A stretch of DNA of 54,048 nt from CAVPDE01 sp964580575 (GTDB lineage: Bacteria; Desulfobacterota; DSM-4660; Desulfatiglandales; HGW-15): assembly GCA_964580575.1 (NCBI GenBank), contig CAZOLJ010000022.1, positions 1-54,048 on the forward strand, written 5' to 3'. The notes below the pieces were generated by a model. It was given only the letters and a program-made list of their open reading frames with translations. It was not told the DNA's origin and did no database searches. The position numbers were made by a program, and so were the translations under genes. Below are positions 43,629 to 52,834 of this stretch, piece after piece (positions within the stretch are counted from its first letter, which is position 1; each line of letters opens with the position of its first letter).

Positions 43629-45155
43629 ATGAAAATGACCGCTGATCTAATAGACACACTAGACCTTGTTCGTGAGTCGCTCAATAGTAACGGCTCCCGA
43701 AGCGACCGTTCCAAGATTGGGCAATTCCTGACGCCCGCGAAGACTGCTGCGTTTATGGCATCCTTGTTCAGTTGGGGAAAGGGAGAGGTGCGGATTCTCG
43801 ATCCTGGGGCGGGTGCAGGAGTTCTCTTTGGCAAATGTGTCGAGGCTTTGACTTCACTAAAGCGGCGCTCGTCTTCTATCCAAATCGTAGCATATGAAAA
43901 TGATGAGAGGATTTTGCCGTATTTGACTGAAACATTGAAGCAGTGCAAGTCGATCTGCGAGAGATCTCGTATGCCCTTCTGCGGAGAAATACGGGAGGAG
44001 GATTTTGTGGCTGCCGCCGCACGACAAGCGAAAGGAGGGCTATTCTCATCTCAAGGGGACCGTTTTACTCATGTAATTATCAATCCCCCATACAAGAAAA
44101 TCAACGGGCAATCCTCTACAAAGCGCTTACTCACCTCAGCAGGGGTCGAGGTGTCGAATTTATATGCCGCGTTTGTGTGGCTCGCAGCACGGATGTTGGA
44201 GCCCGGAGGCCAACTGGTAGCAATTACGCCCCGGAGTTTTTGCAATGGGCCGTATTTTCGCCGATTCCGAGTTGCGCTCCTGAATATGATGAGCTTGCGA
44301 CGCATTCATGTCTTTGAGTCGCGCAATAAGGCGTTCGGAGACGATGACGTGCTCCAAGAAAACGTGATCTATCATGCAGTTCTAAACGAAAACAAGCCGG
44401 AGTGTGTGGTAATCTCTTCCTCCGAGGGCTTGGACTTCGATAAGGCAAGCACCCTATCCGTCCCATACGAACACGTGGTTTTACCTGGAGACCGTGACGT
44501 CTTCATTCATCTGGCCTTGACCAGTGCCGATGAGAGGGTCATGGATCGAATGCAGTGCTTTTCGACACCCCTTCACAGGCTCGGATTAGATGTGTCCACA
44601 GGGCGCATCGTGGATTTCCGCGCAAGAGAACATCTTCGGGCTCAGCCTGAAGAAGGAACTGCCCCGCTTATCTACCCCATTCATTTCGACGAGGGATTCA
44701 TCCACTGGCCAGTGATGCCAGGGAAAAAGCCCAATGCCATAGTAGTTTCCGAAAAAACGCGGGATCTTTTGGTGACGTCTGGACACTACGTCCTCACAAA
44801 GCGCTTCTCCGCGAAGGAGGAACGGAGGCGGGTGGCGGCAGCGATATATGACCCCTCCGGAATTAACGCGCCGGTTGTTGGATTTGAGAACCATCTGAAC
44901 TATTTCCATTCACGGGGCAAGGCGTTACCTGAGACCTTAGCCAAAGGCCTAACTCTCTATCTCAATTCCTCCCTTTTCGACCGTTACTTCCGGCTATTCA
45001 ATGGACACACTCAGGTTAACGCCACCGACCTAAGAAAAATGCAATACCCTTCTCACGAGCAATTGCTGCGTCTTGGCGCTCATATGCGGCATCGAATGCC
45101 TGATCAAGAAACTCTGGATTTTATTCTTGAGAAGGAATGTCAGATCGATGGTTAG
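43629..45155 (+). CDS. Type II DNA adenine-N6 methyltransferase, PstI/BsuBI type
   Basis: Modification enzyme of the adjacent restriction endonuclease. The SAM-binding motif I is LDPGAGAGVLFG, and the catalytic motif IV is NPPY (VIINPPYKKING), which identifies amino-methylation of adenine. The remaining two thirds hold the target-recognition region. At 508 residues it is close to the length of the PstI and BsuBI methyltransferases. No clear ribosome site is visible; ATG 43635 is an alternative start. The stop codon overlaps the nuclease start by 8 bases, so the two are translated together. The presumed target is CTGCAG, by family. Confidence 0.92.
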   Translation: MKMTADLIDTLDLVRESLNSNGSRSDRSKIGQFLTPAKTAAFMASLFSWGKGEVRILDPGAGAGVLFGKCVEALTSLKRRSSSIQIVAYENDERILPYLTETLKQCKSICERSRMPFCGEIREEDFVAAAARQAKGGLFSSQGDRFTHVIINPPYKKINGQSSTKRLLTSAGVEVSNLYAAFVWLAARMLEPGGQLVAITPRSFCNGPYFRRFRVALLNMMSLRRIHVFESRNKAFGDDDVLQENVIYHAVLNENKPECVVISSSEGLDFDKASTLSVPYEHVVLPGDRDVFIHLALTSADERVMDRMQCFSTPLHRLGLDVSTGRIVDFRAREHLRAQPEEGTAPLIYPIHFDEGFIHWPVMPGKKPNAIVVSEKTRDLLVTSGHYVLTKRFSAKEERRRVAAAIYDPSGINAPVVGFENHLNYFHSRGKALPETLAKGLTLYLNSSLFDRYFRLFNGHTQVNATDLRKMQYPSHEQLLRLGAHMRHRMPDQETLDFILEKECQIDG

Positions 45156-46116
45156 GAAAGCTGACACAAAGAGAATCCAACGAAAAACCCGAGAAGCATT
45201 GAAGGTCTTGGAAGCTCTTGGATTTCCTCGGCAGCAACAAAACGAGAGATCAGCACTCACACTCCTTTCTTTGCTGGATCTTAAACCTGGTGATAGTTGG
45301 GCGAGTGCGAGCGAGCCCTTGATGGGTATCACACCCATGATGGATTTCTTTGCCAAACATTACGGAAAACGGTACGCACCGAACACACGCGAGACGGTCC
45401 GGCGTCAAACGATTCACCAATTCGTGCAAGCTGCCTTGGTTGTTCCTAACCCCGATAAGCATTCCAGACCTACAAACAGCCCGAAGGCAGTGTACCAGAT
45501 TGAGCCATCTGCCTTGAAATTACTTCGAGCCTTTGGGAAACCCAACTGGGCTCCCCAGTTACAAGGGTATCTGCGTACCGTGGAGACCTTAAAAAAGCTT
45601 TATGATCGAGACCGTGAGATAGAGCTCATTCCCGTAAAACTTGCACCAGGAATGGAGGTCAGGCTTTCACCAGGCGATCATAATGCCTTGGTAAAGAAAA
45701 TTGTCGATGAGTTTTGTCCGGCTTTCACGCCAGGTGCGCATGTGATCTACGTGGGCGATACTCAGACGAAATGGGCATATTTTGATCCGAAGGCGCTTGA
45801 AGAGGTGGGCGTCAGTATACAAGAACATGGAAAGATGCCAGATGTTTTGGTTCTTCATAAAGATAAGAATTGGCTTGTTTTGATCGAGGCTGTTACCAGC
45901 CACGGCCCTGTAAACCCAAAGCGTAGGCAGGAACTGAAGAAGCTGTTTGCTGGTTCAGAGGCTGGACTCGTGTATGTCACGGCCTTCCCCGATCGACGAA
46001 CCATGGTGAAATACCTTGACGATATCTCTTGGGAAACTGAAGTTTGGATTGCTTCATCCCCGACACATCTAATCCATTTCAACGGCGAACGATTCCTCGG
46101 TCCATACGGGGATTGA
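45148..46116 (+). CDS. BsuBI/PstI-family type II restriction endonuclease
   Basis: A 322-residue restriction enzyme whose C-terminal half carries the family's PD-(D/E)XK core: MPDVLVLHKDKNWLVLIEAVTSHGPVNPKRR. The N-terminal half is helical and probably holds the DNA-recognition part. The family cuts CTGCAG. The ATG at 45148 overlaps the methyltransferase end by 8 bases. The gene is complete, so the pair is probably active. It is the leftmost recognisable defence system of the island. Confidence 0.93.
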   Translation: MVRKADTKRIQRKTREALKVLEALGFPRQQQNERSALTLLSLLDLKPGDSWASASEPLMGITPMMDFFAKHYGKRYAPNTRETVRRQTIHQFVQAALVVPNPDKHSRPTNSPKAVYQIEPSALKLLRAFGKPNWAPQLQGYLRTVETLKKLYDRDREIELIPVKLAPGMEVRLSPGDHNALVKKIVDEFCPAFTPGAHVIYVGDTQTKWAYFDPKALEEVGVSIQEHGKMPDVLVLHKDKNWLVLIEAVTSHGPVNPKRRQELKKLFAGSEAGLVYVTAFPDRRTMVKYLDDISWETEVWIASSPTHLIHFNGERFLGPYGD

Positions 46117-46179
46117 GCTCCCATGATGAAGCGTGTCCTACTGTAAGCTTTGTATTTTGGCTCGATCTTGAGGTAAGAT

Positions 46180-46284
46180 ATGGCAGATTCCGTGAAAAAA
46201 GCTGGGAAGGCCATTGCTTCTGTTCATGAAGAAAGACAATTCGCCAAAGAGATCGTCACGCCTTGGATCTTAAAAGCCGCCTAA
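46180..46284 (+). CDS. Short 34-residue frame after the R-M genes
   Basis: A small frame starting at ATG 46180 behind TGAGGTAAG, encoding MADSVKKAGKAIASVHEER and a further 15 residues ending ILKAA. The composition is protein-like and the ribosome site reasonable. It could be a small accessory protein or the truncated start of a larger gene. No family is recognised. From 46285 to 46533 nothing else is seen. Confidence 0.35.
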   Translation: MADSVKKAGKAIASVHEERQFAKEIVTPWILKAA

Positions 46285-46533
46285 CGCTAAGGTCTACATG
46301 GCCGGCGCCCATCGGGATGAGGCATTGTGGAGAATAAGTGCGCAGTGCGGGGGTTAAAACCGTGAAGAGTGTTTTAGAATAAGGCCTTGTCCGTGGCGGC
46401 AATCCATCACAATAGGGTCATGATCTAGTGATAACGATTTTTGTTCTAATCCATTTCGCCGATTTAGCTTCTCCGTGAGACCTTTTTCGTAACGCTATGG
46501 GGAAATTCATAACACGAAGAGAGGATAAATAGT

Positions 46534-47598
46534 ATGCAGCGTCGGCCGACCACACAGGATCTGACCTGGCTACTGGACCTTCACCACAACAAGCAGCTCG
46601 ACCTTGATCCTCCCTACCAGAGGCGCAGCGTCTGGACACGTCGGGACAAACAGTTCTTCCTCGATACGATCTTTCGGAACTTTCCGAGCCCGGCGATCTT
46701 CCTGCACAAGACCATCAACGAAGCGGGGAAGGCAACCTATCATGTCGTCGATGGGAAGCAGCGCACGCAGACCATCCTCGACTTCGTAAACGATCGGATC
46801 AGAATCGCCAACGACTTTGGCGATGTCCGCCTCAACGGGAAGAAATGGAGTGAGATGCAGGGGGAGCAAGCTCTCAAGCAAAAATTCTGGAATTATCAGA
46901 TCACCGTAGAGATGATCGACGTGGTAGAAGGCTCGGTCGTTAACGAAGTATTTGACCGCTTAAATCGGAATGCAAGGAAACTGACGGCACAAGAGCTGAG
47001 ACATTCGAGGTTTGAGGGCTGGTTTATCACAAAGGTGGAAGATCAGTCAACGCACGAGGAGTGGCGGGCTCTTGGCGTTGTAACTCCCGCCCGGGCAAAG
47101 CGTATGGCGGACAGCCAGTTTATCTCCGAGCTGATGCTTGTAATTCTGGAAGGGAGGATACTCGGTTTCGATCAAGCTGCACTCGACGAACTGTATGCAA
47201 AGTACGACGAACCCTCCGATACAGCCCCGGAGTTGAACGAAGAGGTATTCGAACAACGTTTTTCCGCGACTAAGAGATATCTTCTCGAGATGGAAAATGA
47301 AGGGGGCGTCATATCTAAGCGTGCTAAGGGATTCATTAATTTCTACACGCTATGGGCATTCGTCGCACTTTCGGAGAAACTTCCGATCGAGGCCACGCTC
47401 GCCCAGCAGTACTCGGCCTTTATGCAGAAGGTCGAGAAGCTGGCGGAGCAGCAAGATCTCGATGCGTTTTTGCGCGAAAAACAAGCTGGGGAGTACACCC
47501 TTGCCCTCGCCTACCTGACAAACTCCCGTGGTGCAAGCACGGATTTAGGGCCTCGCAAGGAGCGCTTAGCAGCGCTTAAAACAGCGCTTCTCGGTTAG
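46534..47598 (+). CDS. DUF262 (GmrS/ParB-like nuclease-type) protein
   Basis: A 354-residue protein with an N-terminal DUF262 domain. DPPYQRRSVWTRRDKQ (about 25-40) is followed by VVDGKQRTQTIL (71-82), the form of the DGQQR motif that in GmrSD- and SspE-type enzymes binds and hydrolyses nucleotide. The C-terminal half is helical and lacks the HNH (DUF1524) domain found in full GmrSD, so it may be a regulatory NTPase rather than a nuclease by itself. AGAGGA precedes the ATG. The RelA/SpoT-domain gene starts 5 bases after its stop, so the two form one unit. Confidence 0.88.
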   Translation: MQRRPTTQDLTWLLDLHHNKQLDLDPPYQRRSVWTRRDKQFFLDTIFRNFPSPAIFLHKTINEAGKATYHVVDGKQRTQTILDFVNDRIRIANDFGDVRLNGKKWSEMQGEQALKQKFWNYQITVEMIDVVEGSVVNEVFDRLNRNARKLTAQELRHSRFEGWFITKVEDQSTHEEWRALGVVTPARAKRMADSQFISELMLVILEGRILGFDQAALDELYAKYDEPSDTAPELNEEVFEQRFSATKRYLLEMENEGGVISKRAKGFINFYTLWAFVALSEKLPIEATLAQQYSAFMQKVEKLAEQQDLDAFLREKQAGEYTLALAYLTNSRGASTDLGPRKERLAALKTALLG

Positions 47599-47603
47599 TA
47601 AAA

Positions 47604-48605
47604 ATGAAAGTTCCAGCTTCGATCAGGCGACTCCACGAAGACCAGAAGGACATGAATGATCGGTTAAAAACAGCCATCGATGAACGCATGCATGGCCTTA
47701 AGAATCCCCGGTGGCACTACGAAAGCCGGGTGAAAGAGCTGTTGAGCTTCGCGCTGAAAATCGAATCAGGACGGTTTCAGAATCCGCGAGCGTTGGAAGA
47801 CTTTTTCGCCTGTACCATTGTCGTCGCCAACGCGAGTGAGATCGATGAAGCTGAGAAGCTAATACTTGAGAACTTCTCGTTAAAAGATCGCCGCCCTCCG
47901 TTCACCAATCAGACACAGAAAGCTTCTTATGCTTTCCCTTTTGATGATCTCCGGCTCTATGTATTCCAAGCGGACAAACCGGCCATGCCGCCAACCGACT
48001 TGGCTGGGATCGTCTTCGAGGTGCAAATCAAAACCTTTCTGCAACACGCGTGGTCGATCGCGACTCATGACCTGCTCTATAAGACCGACGATGTGAACTG
48101 GAGTAAGGAGCGAATCGCTTACCAGATCAAAGCAATGCTCGAGCATGCAGAAGTATCAATCCAGGAAGCCGAGACCCTCGCGCAATGCTGTGCTCTGGCC
48201 AAGGAAGACCGACCGACGGCAGCCATCAAGAGAGCGATCACACTCTTAAAATCTCAATGGGGTGCTGATGAATTGCCGGACGACGTGAGGCGACTTGCCA
48301 CCAACATAATGAACCTAACCGAAGCGCTTCGCCTTCAAATTGGACGGCTGGAAGAAATCCTTACGAAGCGCAAGGACGCAAGGGGCGGGATTCATCCTTC
48401 CAACCTTTCGCCCTACTCCACCGTAGTGCAGTATTTGTTCGAGGCGGAGAAAGAAAAAATGATATCGCTGCTCAAGAGTGACGAAGCAAGAATACGAATA
48501 CTAATCCCAGAGGAAGTCGAATTGCCGGCAGATATTGATCGGGCGCAACTTAAGAAAGCTGTTTTTGTGACTAAGAACACTGTTCAATTAGGCTCTCATT
48601 TCTAA
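47604..48605 (+). CDS. RelA/SpoT-domain nucleotidyltransferase-like protein
   Basis: A 333-residue protein whose first 165 residues match the RelA/SpoT synthetase fold: SRVKELLSF (Arg42/Lys44, ATP side), a conserved acid at Asp66 (LEDFFACTIVV), and FEVQIKTFLQHAWSIATHDLLYK (Glu139, Gln141, His148, His155). The rest is helical. This is the architecture of small alarmone synthetases and toxSAS toxins, which phosphorylate nucleotides or tRNA. Whether it is catalytically competent cannot be decided. It has no ribosome site of its own and depends on the DUF262 gene 5 bases upstream. Together they look like a toxin-type defence pair. Confidence 0.85.
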   Translation: MKVPASIRRLHEDQKDMNDRLKTAIDERMHGLKNPRWHYESRVKELLSFALKIESGRFQNPRALEDFFACTIVVANASEIDEAEKLILENFSLKDRRPPFTNQTQKASYAFPFDDLRLYVFQADKPAMPPTDLAGIVFEVQIKTFLQHAWSIATHDLLYKTDDVNWSKERIAYQIKAMLEHAEVSIQEAETLAQCCALAKEDRPTAAIKRAITLLKSQWGADELPDDVRRLATNIMNLTEALRLQIGRLEEILTKRKDARGGIHPSNLSPYSTVVQYLFEAEKEKMISLLKSDEARIRILIPEEVELPADIDRAQLKKAVFVTKNTVQLGSHF

Positions 48606-48979
48606 ATAGCCGAGGCAATATTGTGGATTTGGCATGATTTTGGGGCCGACCGTGAGTTATTGACCTATTCTTCTTGTTATGTTTGCTGGGATTCATGTCA
48701 GTTCAATCGCGAATAGCCGCACCCGGCGCTTCACCCGTGATCATCCCAGGGATCGAAAAGAGGCTGGTCTTCAATAGGACTTCGACTCACATCTTAGATT
48801 GCGAATTATGTAGGATCATGAAGTGCAGGTATCTTGCCAATATCCCAAAATCCCCATTGATTCAAAAACCTGCGATACGCTTTCAAGGCCACTTGTTTCT
48901 TAATAACCATCATCTTGAGCTAAGCTATTTCAAAACACAGAAACTTTGCGCCATTTGGGGGACGATGTGCGGATCATAG
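48606..48979. other. Intergenic region between convergent operons
   Basis: About 370 bases between the RelA/SpoT gene and the end of the nuclease-FtsK gene. One 101-codon plus-strand frame (48674-48979) lacks a ribosome site and protein-like pattern and is not called. No strong hairpin-plus-T-run terminator is seen for either side. Confidence 0.4.
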
Positions 48980-50812
48980 TCAGCACCTTGCGGCTTTCTT
49001 CAGCTCCGCGTCGGTGATGAAGGGGGCTTGGAGGCGAATCGCCTTTCCGAGGTCCTTGAATAGGAGATCTCCCTTGCCAAGAAGGGTTTGCGCACCTGGT
49101 TCTTCCAGAATGATGTAAGAGTCTATTCTGGCATTCACCTTGAGAGCCACCCTGGCATTCATGTTGGCTTTGATGACGCCTTTTACGACTTCTTTACTGG
49201 GTCGCTGGGTCGCTAGCATCAAGTGAACACCGGCAGCCCTTCCCAAGGCCCCGATTCTTCCGATTCTGCGCTCTAACTCCTTCCCCTTCTTCGGATCGGC
49301 AAGCACGAGGTCAGCATACTCATCACATATGCAGATGATGCGTGGCAACCTCTCCCTGCAAGAATTGTTGTAGGATTTGAGGTCCGTCACTAGAATCTTC
49401 TGGAAGAGTGAGTATCGTCTATCCATTTCCAAAATCAGTTGATCCAACACGGCAGGGACTTCGTGTTCAGCAGGGATCACTATGGGGCGGAGTAGGAATG
49501 GGGACGATGCAAGCGTCGGGAAAGCAGTTCGCTTTGGGTCAATCAGGACCAGAGAAAGCGTGCTGGGGGTGTTTGCAGCGCAGAGGCTTCCCACCACCAT
49601 CTTGAGCCATTCGCTCTTCCCACTCCCATTCGTTCCAGCCACGAGGAAGTGAGAGTGCTCGGTTTCTGAGAGGTCGGCATGGTTCCACGTGCCTTCAACC
49701 GTCATCCCAATTGGAAAGCGGGAAGTGCCTCCTAAGGTGGACTCTGGCTTAGGGAGGACATCACGATTCCACATAAGGACCTTACGGTCTGGCCGCTGGA
49801 CATCAATGGTCACCAAACCGTGCTCCATAGAGATCTGGGGAGGTTGATCTGTCTTGAGCCGGGGCCATATGGTGGTGCCCATATTGAGAATCCTCTCAGC
49901 TCTCACATTCTTGGCCGGCTTTGCCAGAAAACGATAGAAAGAAGGCCCGACCCTAGGGCTTCCCTCCATAAGGATGGGGGCGCCGAATTCCTGAAAACCC
50001 GAGATCAACCTTTCTGCCATCTCCTTCAAGGGCTTCTCTGCAGGGACCGGGGGGGGTGGTCCCGGTGGCCTTTGATCGACCTTGGCCAATTTCCCCACCA
50101 GTGTTTTTAAATGGGATTGCGCCTGCTTCAGCTCACTCGCTCTCCAGACGTGTTCGTGGCCTTCCGGTTGAAAGGTCCAAAGGGCCAAATCGCTTTCTCC
50201 CTCTCCAAGATTCATCTGGGCAAGAAGCATGTGATAGAGGCAGGCTTGGGCCAGGTCGGCCTCTGGGTGAGTCTGACCGAGCTTTATTTCGACTGCGCAC
50301 AGCCTTCTTGCAATGGGTTGCCTTAGGACTGCATCGATGCGGCCCTGCAATATCACGCTGTCATGCCAGCCTGGATCAGAGAGTTCCATCTGGCAGTCCA
50401 CCTCGTTGGCGGCAAAGATATATCGCCGGACTTCTTCGATAGACTGTGCCGGCTTGCTATGGCGCATGATGACTTCGCAGAGCCACCTACAGAGGTTCTC
50501 CACCGCCTTCCAATAGGAGAGTATCTGTCCGGAGGATTCTTGGAGTGCCGACTGGTGCTGAACAATCTGGGGACCCACGCACCAAAGATAGGCGTGCCGG
50601 ACCAATTTGTTCTGCCACGCCTCAAGGTCGCGGTCACTCTGCTCCAGAGGCCGAACAATATTCACTCTTGAATCTGAGCCTGTGAGGTTCCTGAAAGTCT
50701 CATGAAAAAGGCGCCCGATAAGCGCAGTAGACACTTCTCCATGGCCCGGCTCAGCGTCTGCCGCGAAGTAGATTGCATTTCTGACATCCGTTACTGTGAG
50801 AAAATGCGGCAT
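48980..50812 (-). CDS. RecB-like PD-(D/E)XK nuclease fused to FtsK/SpoIIIE DNA translocase
   Basis: A 610-residue two-part protein. Residues 1-205 carry all four RecB/Cas4-type nuclease motifs: GRLFHETF (His37), GRIDAV (Asp160), AVEIKLG (Glu175, Lys177) and QACLY (Gln189, Tyr193). After a Pro-rich linker (about 245-262), residues 320-610 form an FtsK-type motor: Walker A GTNGSGKS (393-400), IDPKRTAF, Walker B IICICDEYADL (Asp497/Glu498), LMLATQRPS, and LLGKGDLLF. There is no membrane part and no gamma DNA-orienting domain. A predicted motor-driven DNA nuclease. AGGGGAG, overlapping the previous gene's stop, serves ATG 50812. Third gene of a coupled operon. Confidence 0.9.
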   Translation of the reverse strand: MPHFLTVTDVRNAIYFAADAEPGHGEVSTALIGRLFHETFRNLTGSDSRVNIVRPLEQSDRDLEAWQNKLVRHAYLWCVGPQIVQHQSALQESSGQILSYWKAVENLCRWLCEVIMRHSKPAQSIEEVRRYIFAANEVDCQMELSDPGWHDSVILQGRIDAVLRQPIARRLCAVEIKLGQTHPEADLAQACLYHMLLAQMNLGEGESDLALWTFQPEGHEHVWRASELKQAQSHLKTLVGKLAKVDQRPPGPPPPVPAEKPLKEMAERLISGFQEFGAPILMEGSPRVGPSFYRFLAKPAKNVRAERILNMGTTIWPRLKTDQPPQISMEHGLVTIDVQRPDRKVLMWNRDVLPKPESTLGGTSRFPIGMTVEGTWNHADLSETEHSHFLVAGTNGSGKSEWLKMVVGSLCAANTPSTLSLVLIDPKRTAFPTLASSPFLLRPIVIPAEHEVPAVLDQLILEMDRRYSLFQKILVTDLKSYNNSCRERLPRIICICDEYADLVLADPKKGKELERRIGRIGALGRAAGVHLMLATQRPSKEVVKGVIKANMNARVALKVNARIDSYIILEEPGAQTLLGKGDLLFKDLGKAIRLQAPFITDAELKKAARC

Positions 50813-50821
50813 CTTCTCCCC

Positions 50822-52831
50822 TCAGGAGCGGTCAACTGCCTCCGGGTTGAGGAAGATCAGGGCAGGGGGCCTTCCAATGATCCCTGCGATATCGGGCGAC
50901 TCGACAATCCATTGGGTCAGCTCCTTCTCGGGAACTTCGATTTGTCGCGCCACTTCGTCAAGAGGTGCTATCCAACGTTCTGTGAGGATCTCGATCAGCT
51001 TATCGGGCAGATCCTGGGGTACATCCCCTCCCAGTCCCACGCAGGTCTCGACAAGTTCCTGGAGGGGACGTGGGGTTTCTTCAGCGAGCCATCTTTTTAG
51101 GGCCTCCGTCGATAAGCCAATATCACCGACAAACAAGGCATTCTCAGCAGCCTTGTTCCACATGTCCCTGAGTACTTTCAAGGCTGCATAGGCTTCTGCC
51201 TGCGGACGGACTGTTTTCATGCCAAGTTCGGTCAGCTGTTTCAGCCTTTGATGCGTGGCCTTTGCAGTCGTTGTGATGGGAAGGCGGGAATCCCGAATAA
51301 AGACGAGCCGGGTCACTTTTTTCTTTTCCACCAACCCTTGCAACCGTCTCAAATGGCCGGCCAAACTTCGCATATTTTCAGTGCTTGAGATACTTATCCC
51401 CACCTTTTCACCCTTGCCATCTAAGACTAGGTGGAGATCCGGCTCTTTTCCCCTTTCAACCCGGTAGTCCTTGAAAGCCTTGGCCTGGAACACCTTCAGT
51501 AACCCGTCTTCATACACGCCTTCATCAATTCGTGCTTCGGGCTGTTCGATGGCTTCTTTCAGACGCTCTTCCCAGTACCGGCCGATATCTGGGGCCGTGA
51601 CCGGCAGTACCTCAGCACCAGGCCTCAACTCTTCGAATCGATCTCTCGCCCATCGGATCAAGTCTCTTGCAGGCAGGCCTCCATCAGGGACTTTTGCTTC
51701 TATCTCTTTGTCACTGAAGGGCCATGGAGACGAAAGCGCCGGATTTCCTTTCTTGTAGCGTACCAAGGGTTCGATGGTGTCAAGGCGGAAATGAACGAGT
51801 CTCTTGGCTGTTTCCCTACTCAGCAGAGTTAGAACCGATTCACTCTGCGCAAGGCGCTGATAAAAGGGCTTCTGGATAGCTTTTTGCAGGGTAGAAAGAA
51901 AATAGGTCTGGACAGCACTTAGAAGGAGGAGATTGTTACAAGAACCTATAATGTCTGTGGCATGCAGTGAATATGCCCTGAGAGCGTCGAGGTCCTCTAT
52001 GGAAAGCTGCAACCCTTCCAACTGGTCGAAGGCCAGGATAATCGTAAAGGCGGGACCTGCAAGATGGCAGAAAGTCAACACAGCCGCCCTGGCCCTGTTC
52101 TCATCATCCAAACTCTGTGTCACCCCCAACAAGTCCAGGTCGTCCTCGGGGAGGTCTCTTCCCAGGAGGTAGGCGTAAGCAATGCTTCTGTGATGCCAGG
52201 TCAGATAGTGTCTGAGCACCTTCATCACATCAGGATCCAGCCTCAATTGAACAGTAAGGCCACCAAAAGTCTTTCGCAGTCTTTCAAATAACTCGTTTCC
52301 AGGAGGACTTTGGGCACAGATATTTGCCCAATGGCGGGCAAGCTCCTGGGTCGAATCGAGAGGCCTGGCCATGAGGTGGCGTGTGAGCGCCTCTTCTATC
52401 TGTGTCAGTGGTCCCTGGCCAGGACCCTCTTCCACCCTCTTTCCTCCAACTTCTGATATCCCCTCATCCGACATTTTGGAACGTTGGCAGACATCATAGA
52501 AAAACCGCTCCAGCAAGTGCCGCCAGAAACGATTAGGTGAAGGAAATGGTGGCACATAGATGAACCAAGTGCGAGGGTCTCTGCGTGTGAAAAGACGGAG
52601 GCGGTGCAGCAGGTGCGTCTTCCCTGACCCGGGTTCTCCGTGAAGGATAAGGCCCCAGGAGGCCTTCACCTGCTGAACTGCTCTAGTATCTCTAAGGCAT
52701 CTCTCAAAGGCAGTTCTATTGATCTGCTCGTCATCATAGAAAATTTCCTGCCAGGGCGAATCCACCCGGTCCTGTAAAAAGGGGTTGGGGATATCTGAAA
52801 GGAAAGTGATGGATTGAGCCTGCAGTGACAT
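50822..52831 (-). CDS. AAA ATPase with degenerate nuclease-like domain
   Basis: A 669-residue protein. Residues 30-350 are a P-loop ATPase of the ORC/Cdc6- or STAND-like kind: Walker A GEPGSGKT (65-72), Walker B IILAFDQLEG (264 on), and LLLLSAVQTYF in the sensor-1 position. Residues 440-530 (EDGLLKVFQAKAF, then EPDLHLVLDGKGEKVGISIS) look like the core of a restriction-endonuclease-like fold, but the E-x-K is not clear. The last 60 residues resemble a winged helix (LDEVARQIEVPEKELTQWI). Its GGAG site overlaps the upstream gene's stop. It probably loads or controls the nuclease-translocase; no family name is known to me. Confidence 0.82.
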   Translation of the reverse strand: MSLQAQSITFLSDIPNPFLQDRVDSPWQEIFYDDEQINRTAFERCLRDTRAVQQVKASWGLILHGEPGSGKTHLLHRLRLFTRRDPRTWFIYVPPFPSPNRFWRHLLERFFYDVCQRSKMSDEGISEVGGKRVEEGPGQGPLTQIEEALTRHLMARPLDSTQELARHWANICAQSPPGNELFERLRKTFGGLTVQLRLDPDVMKVLRHYLTWHHRSIAYAYLLGRDLPEDDLDLLGVTQSLDDENRARAAVLTFCHLAGPAFTIILAFDQLEGLQLSIEDLDALRAYSLHATDIIGSCNNLLLLSAVQTYFLSTLQKAIQKPFYQRLAQSESVLTLLSRETAKRLVHFRLDTIEPLVRYKKGNPALSSPWPFSDKEIEAKVPDGGLPARDLIRWARDRFEELRPGAEVLPVTAPDIGRYWEERLKEAIEQPEARIDEGVYEDGLLKVFQAKAFKDYRVERGKEPDLHLVLDGKGEKVGISISSTENMRSLAGHLRRLQGLVEKKKVTRLVFIRDSRLPITTTAKATHQRLKQLTELGMKTVRPQAEAYAALKVLRDMWNKAAENALFVGDIGLSTEALKRWLAEETPRPLQELVETCVGLGGDVPQDLPDKLIEILTERWIAPLDEVARQIEVPEKELTQWIVESPDIAGIIGRPPALIFLNPEAVDRS

Positions 52832-52834
52832 GAA

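Noticed and set aside
48674..48979. A 101-codon plus-strand frame between the convergent operons
   Set aside because: No ribosome site, irregular composition, and no hint of a family.
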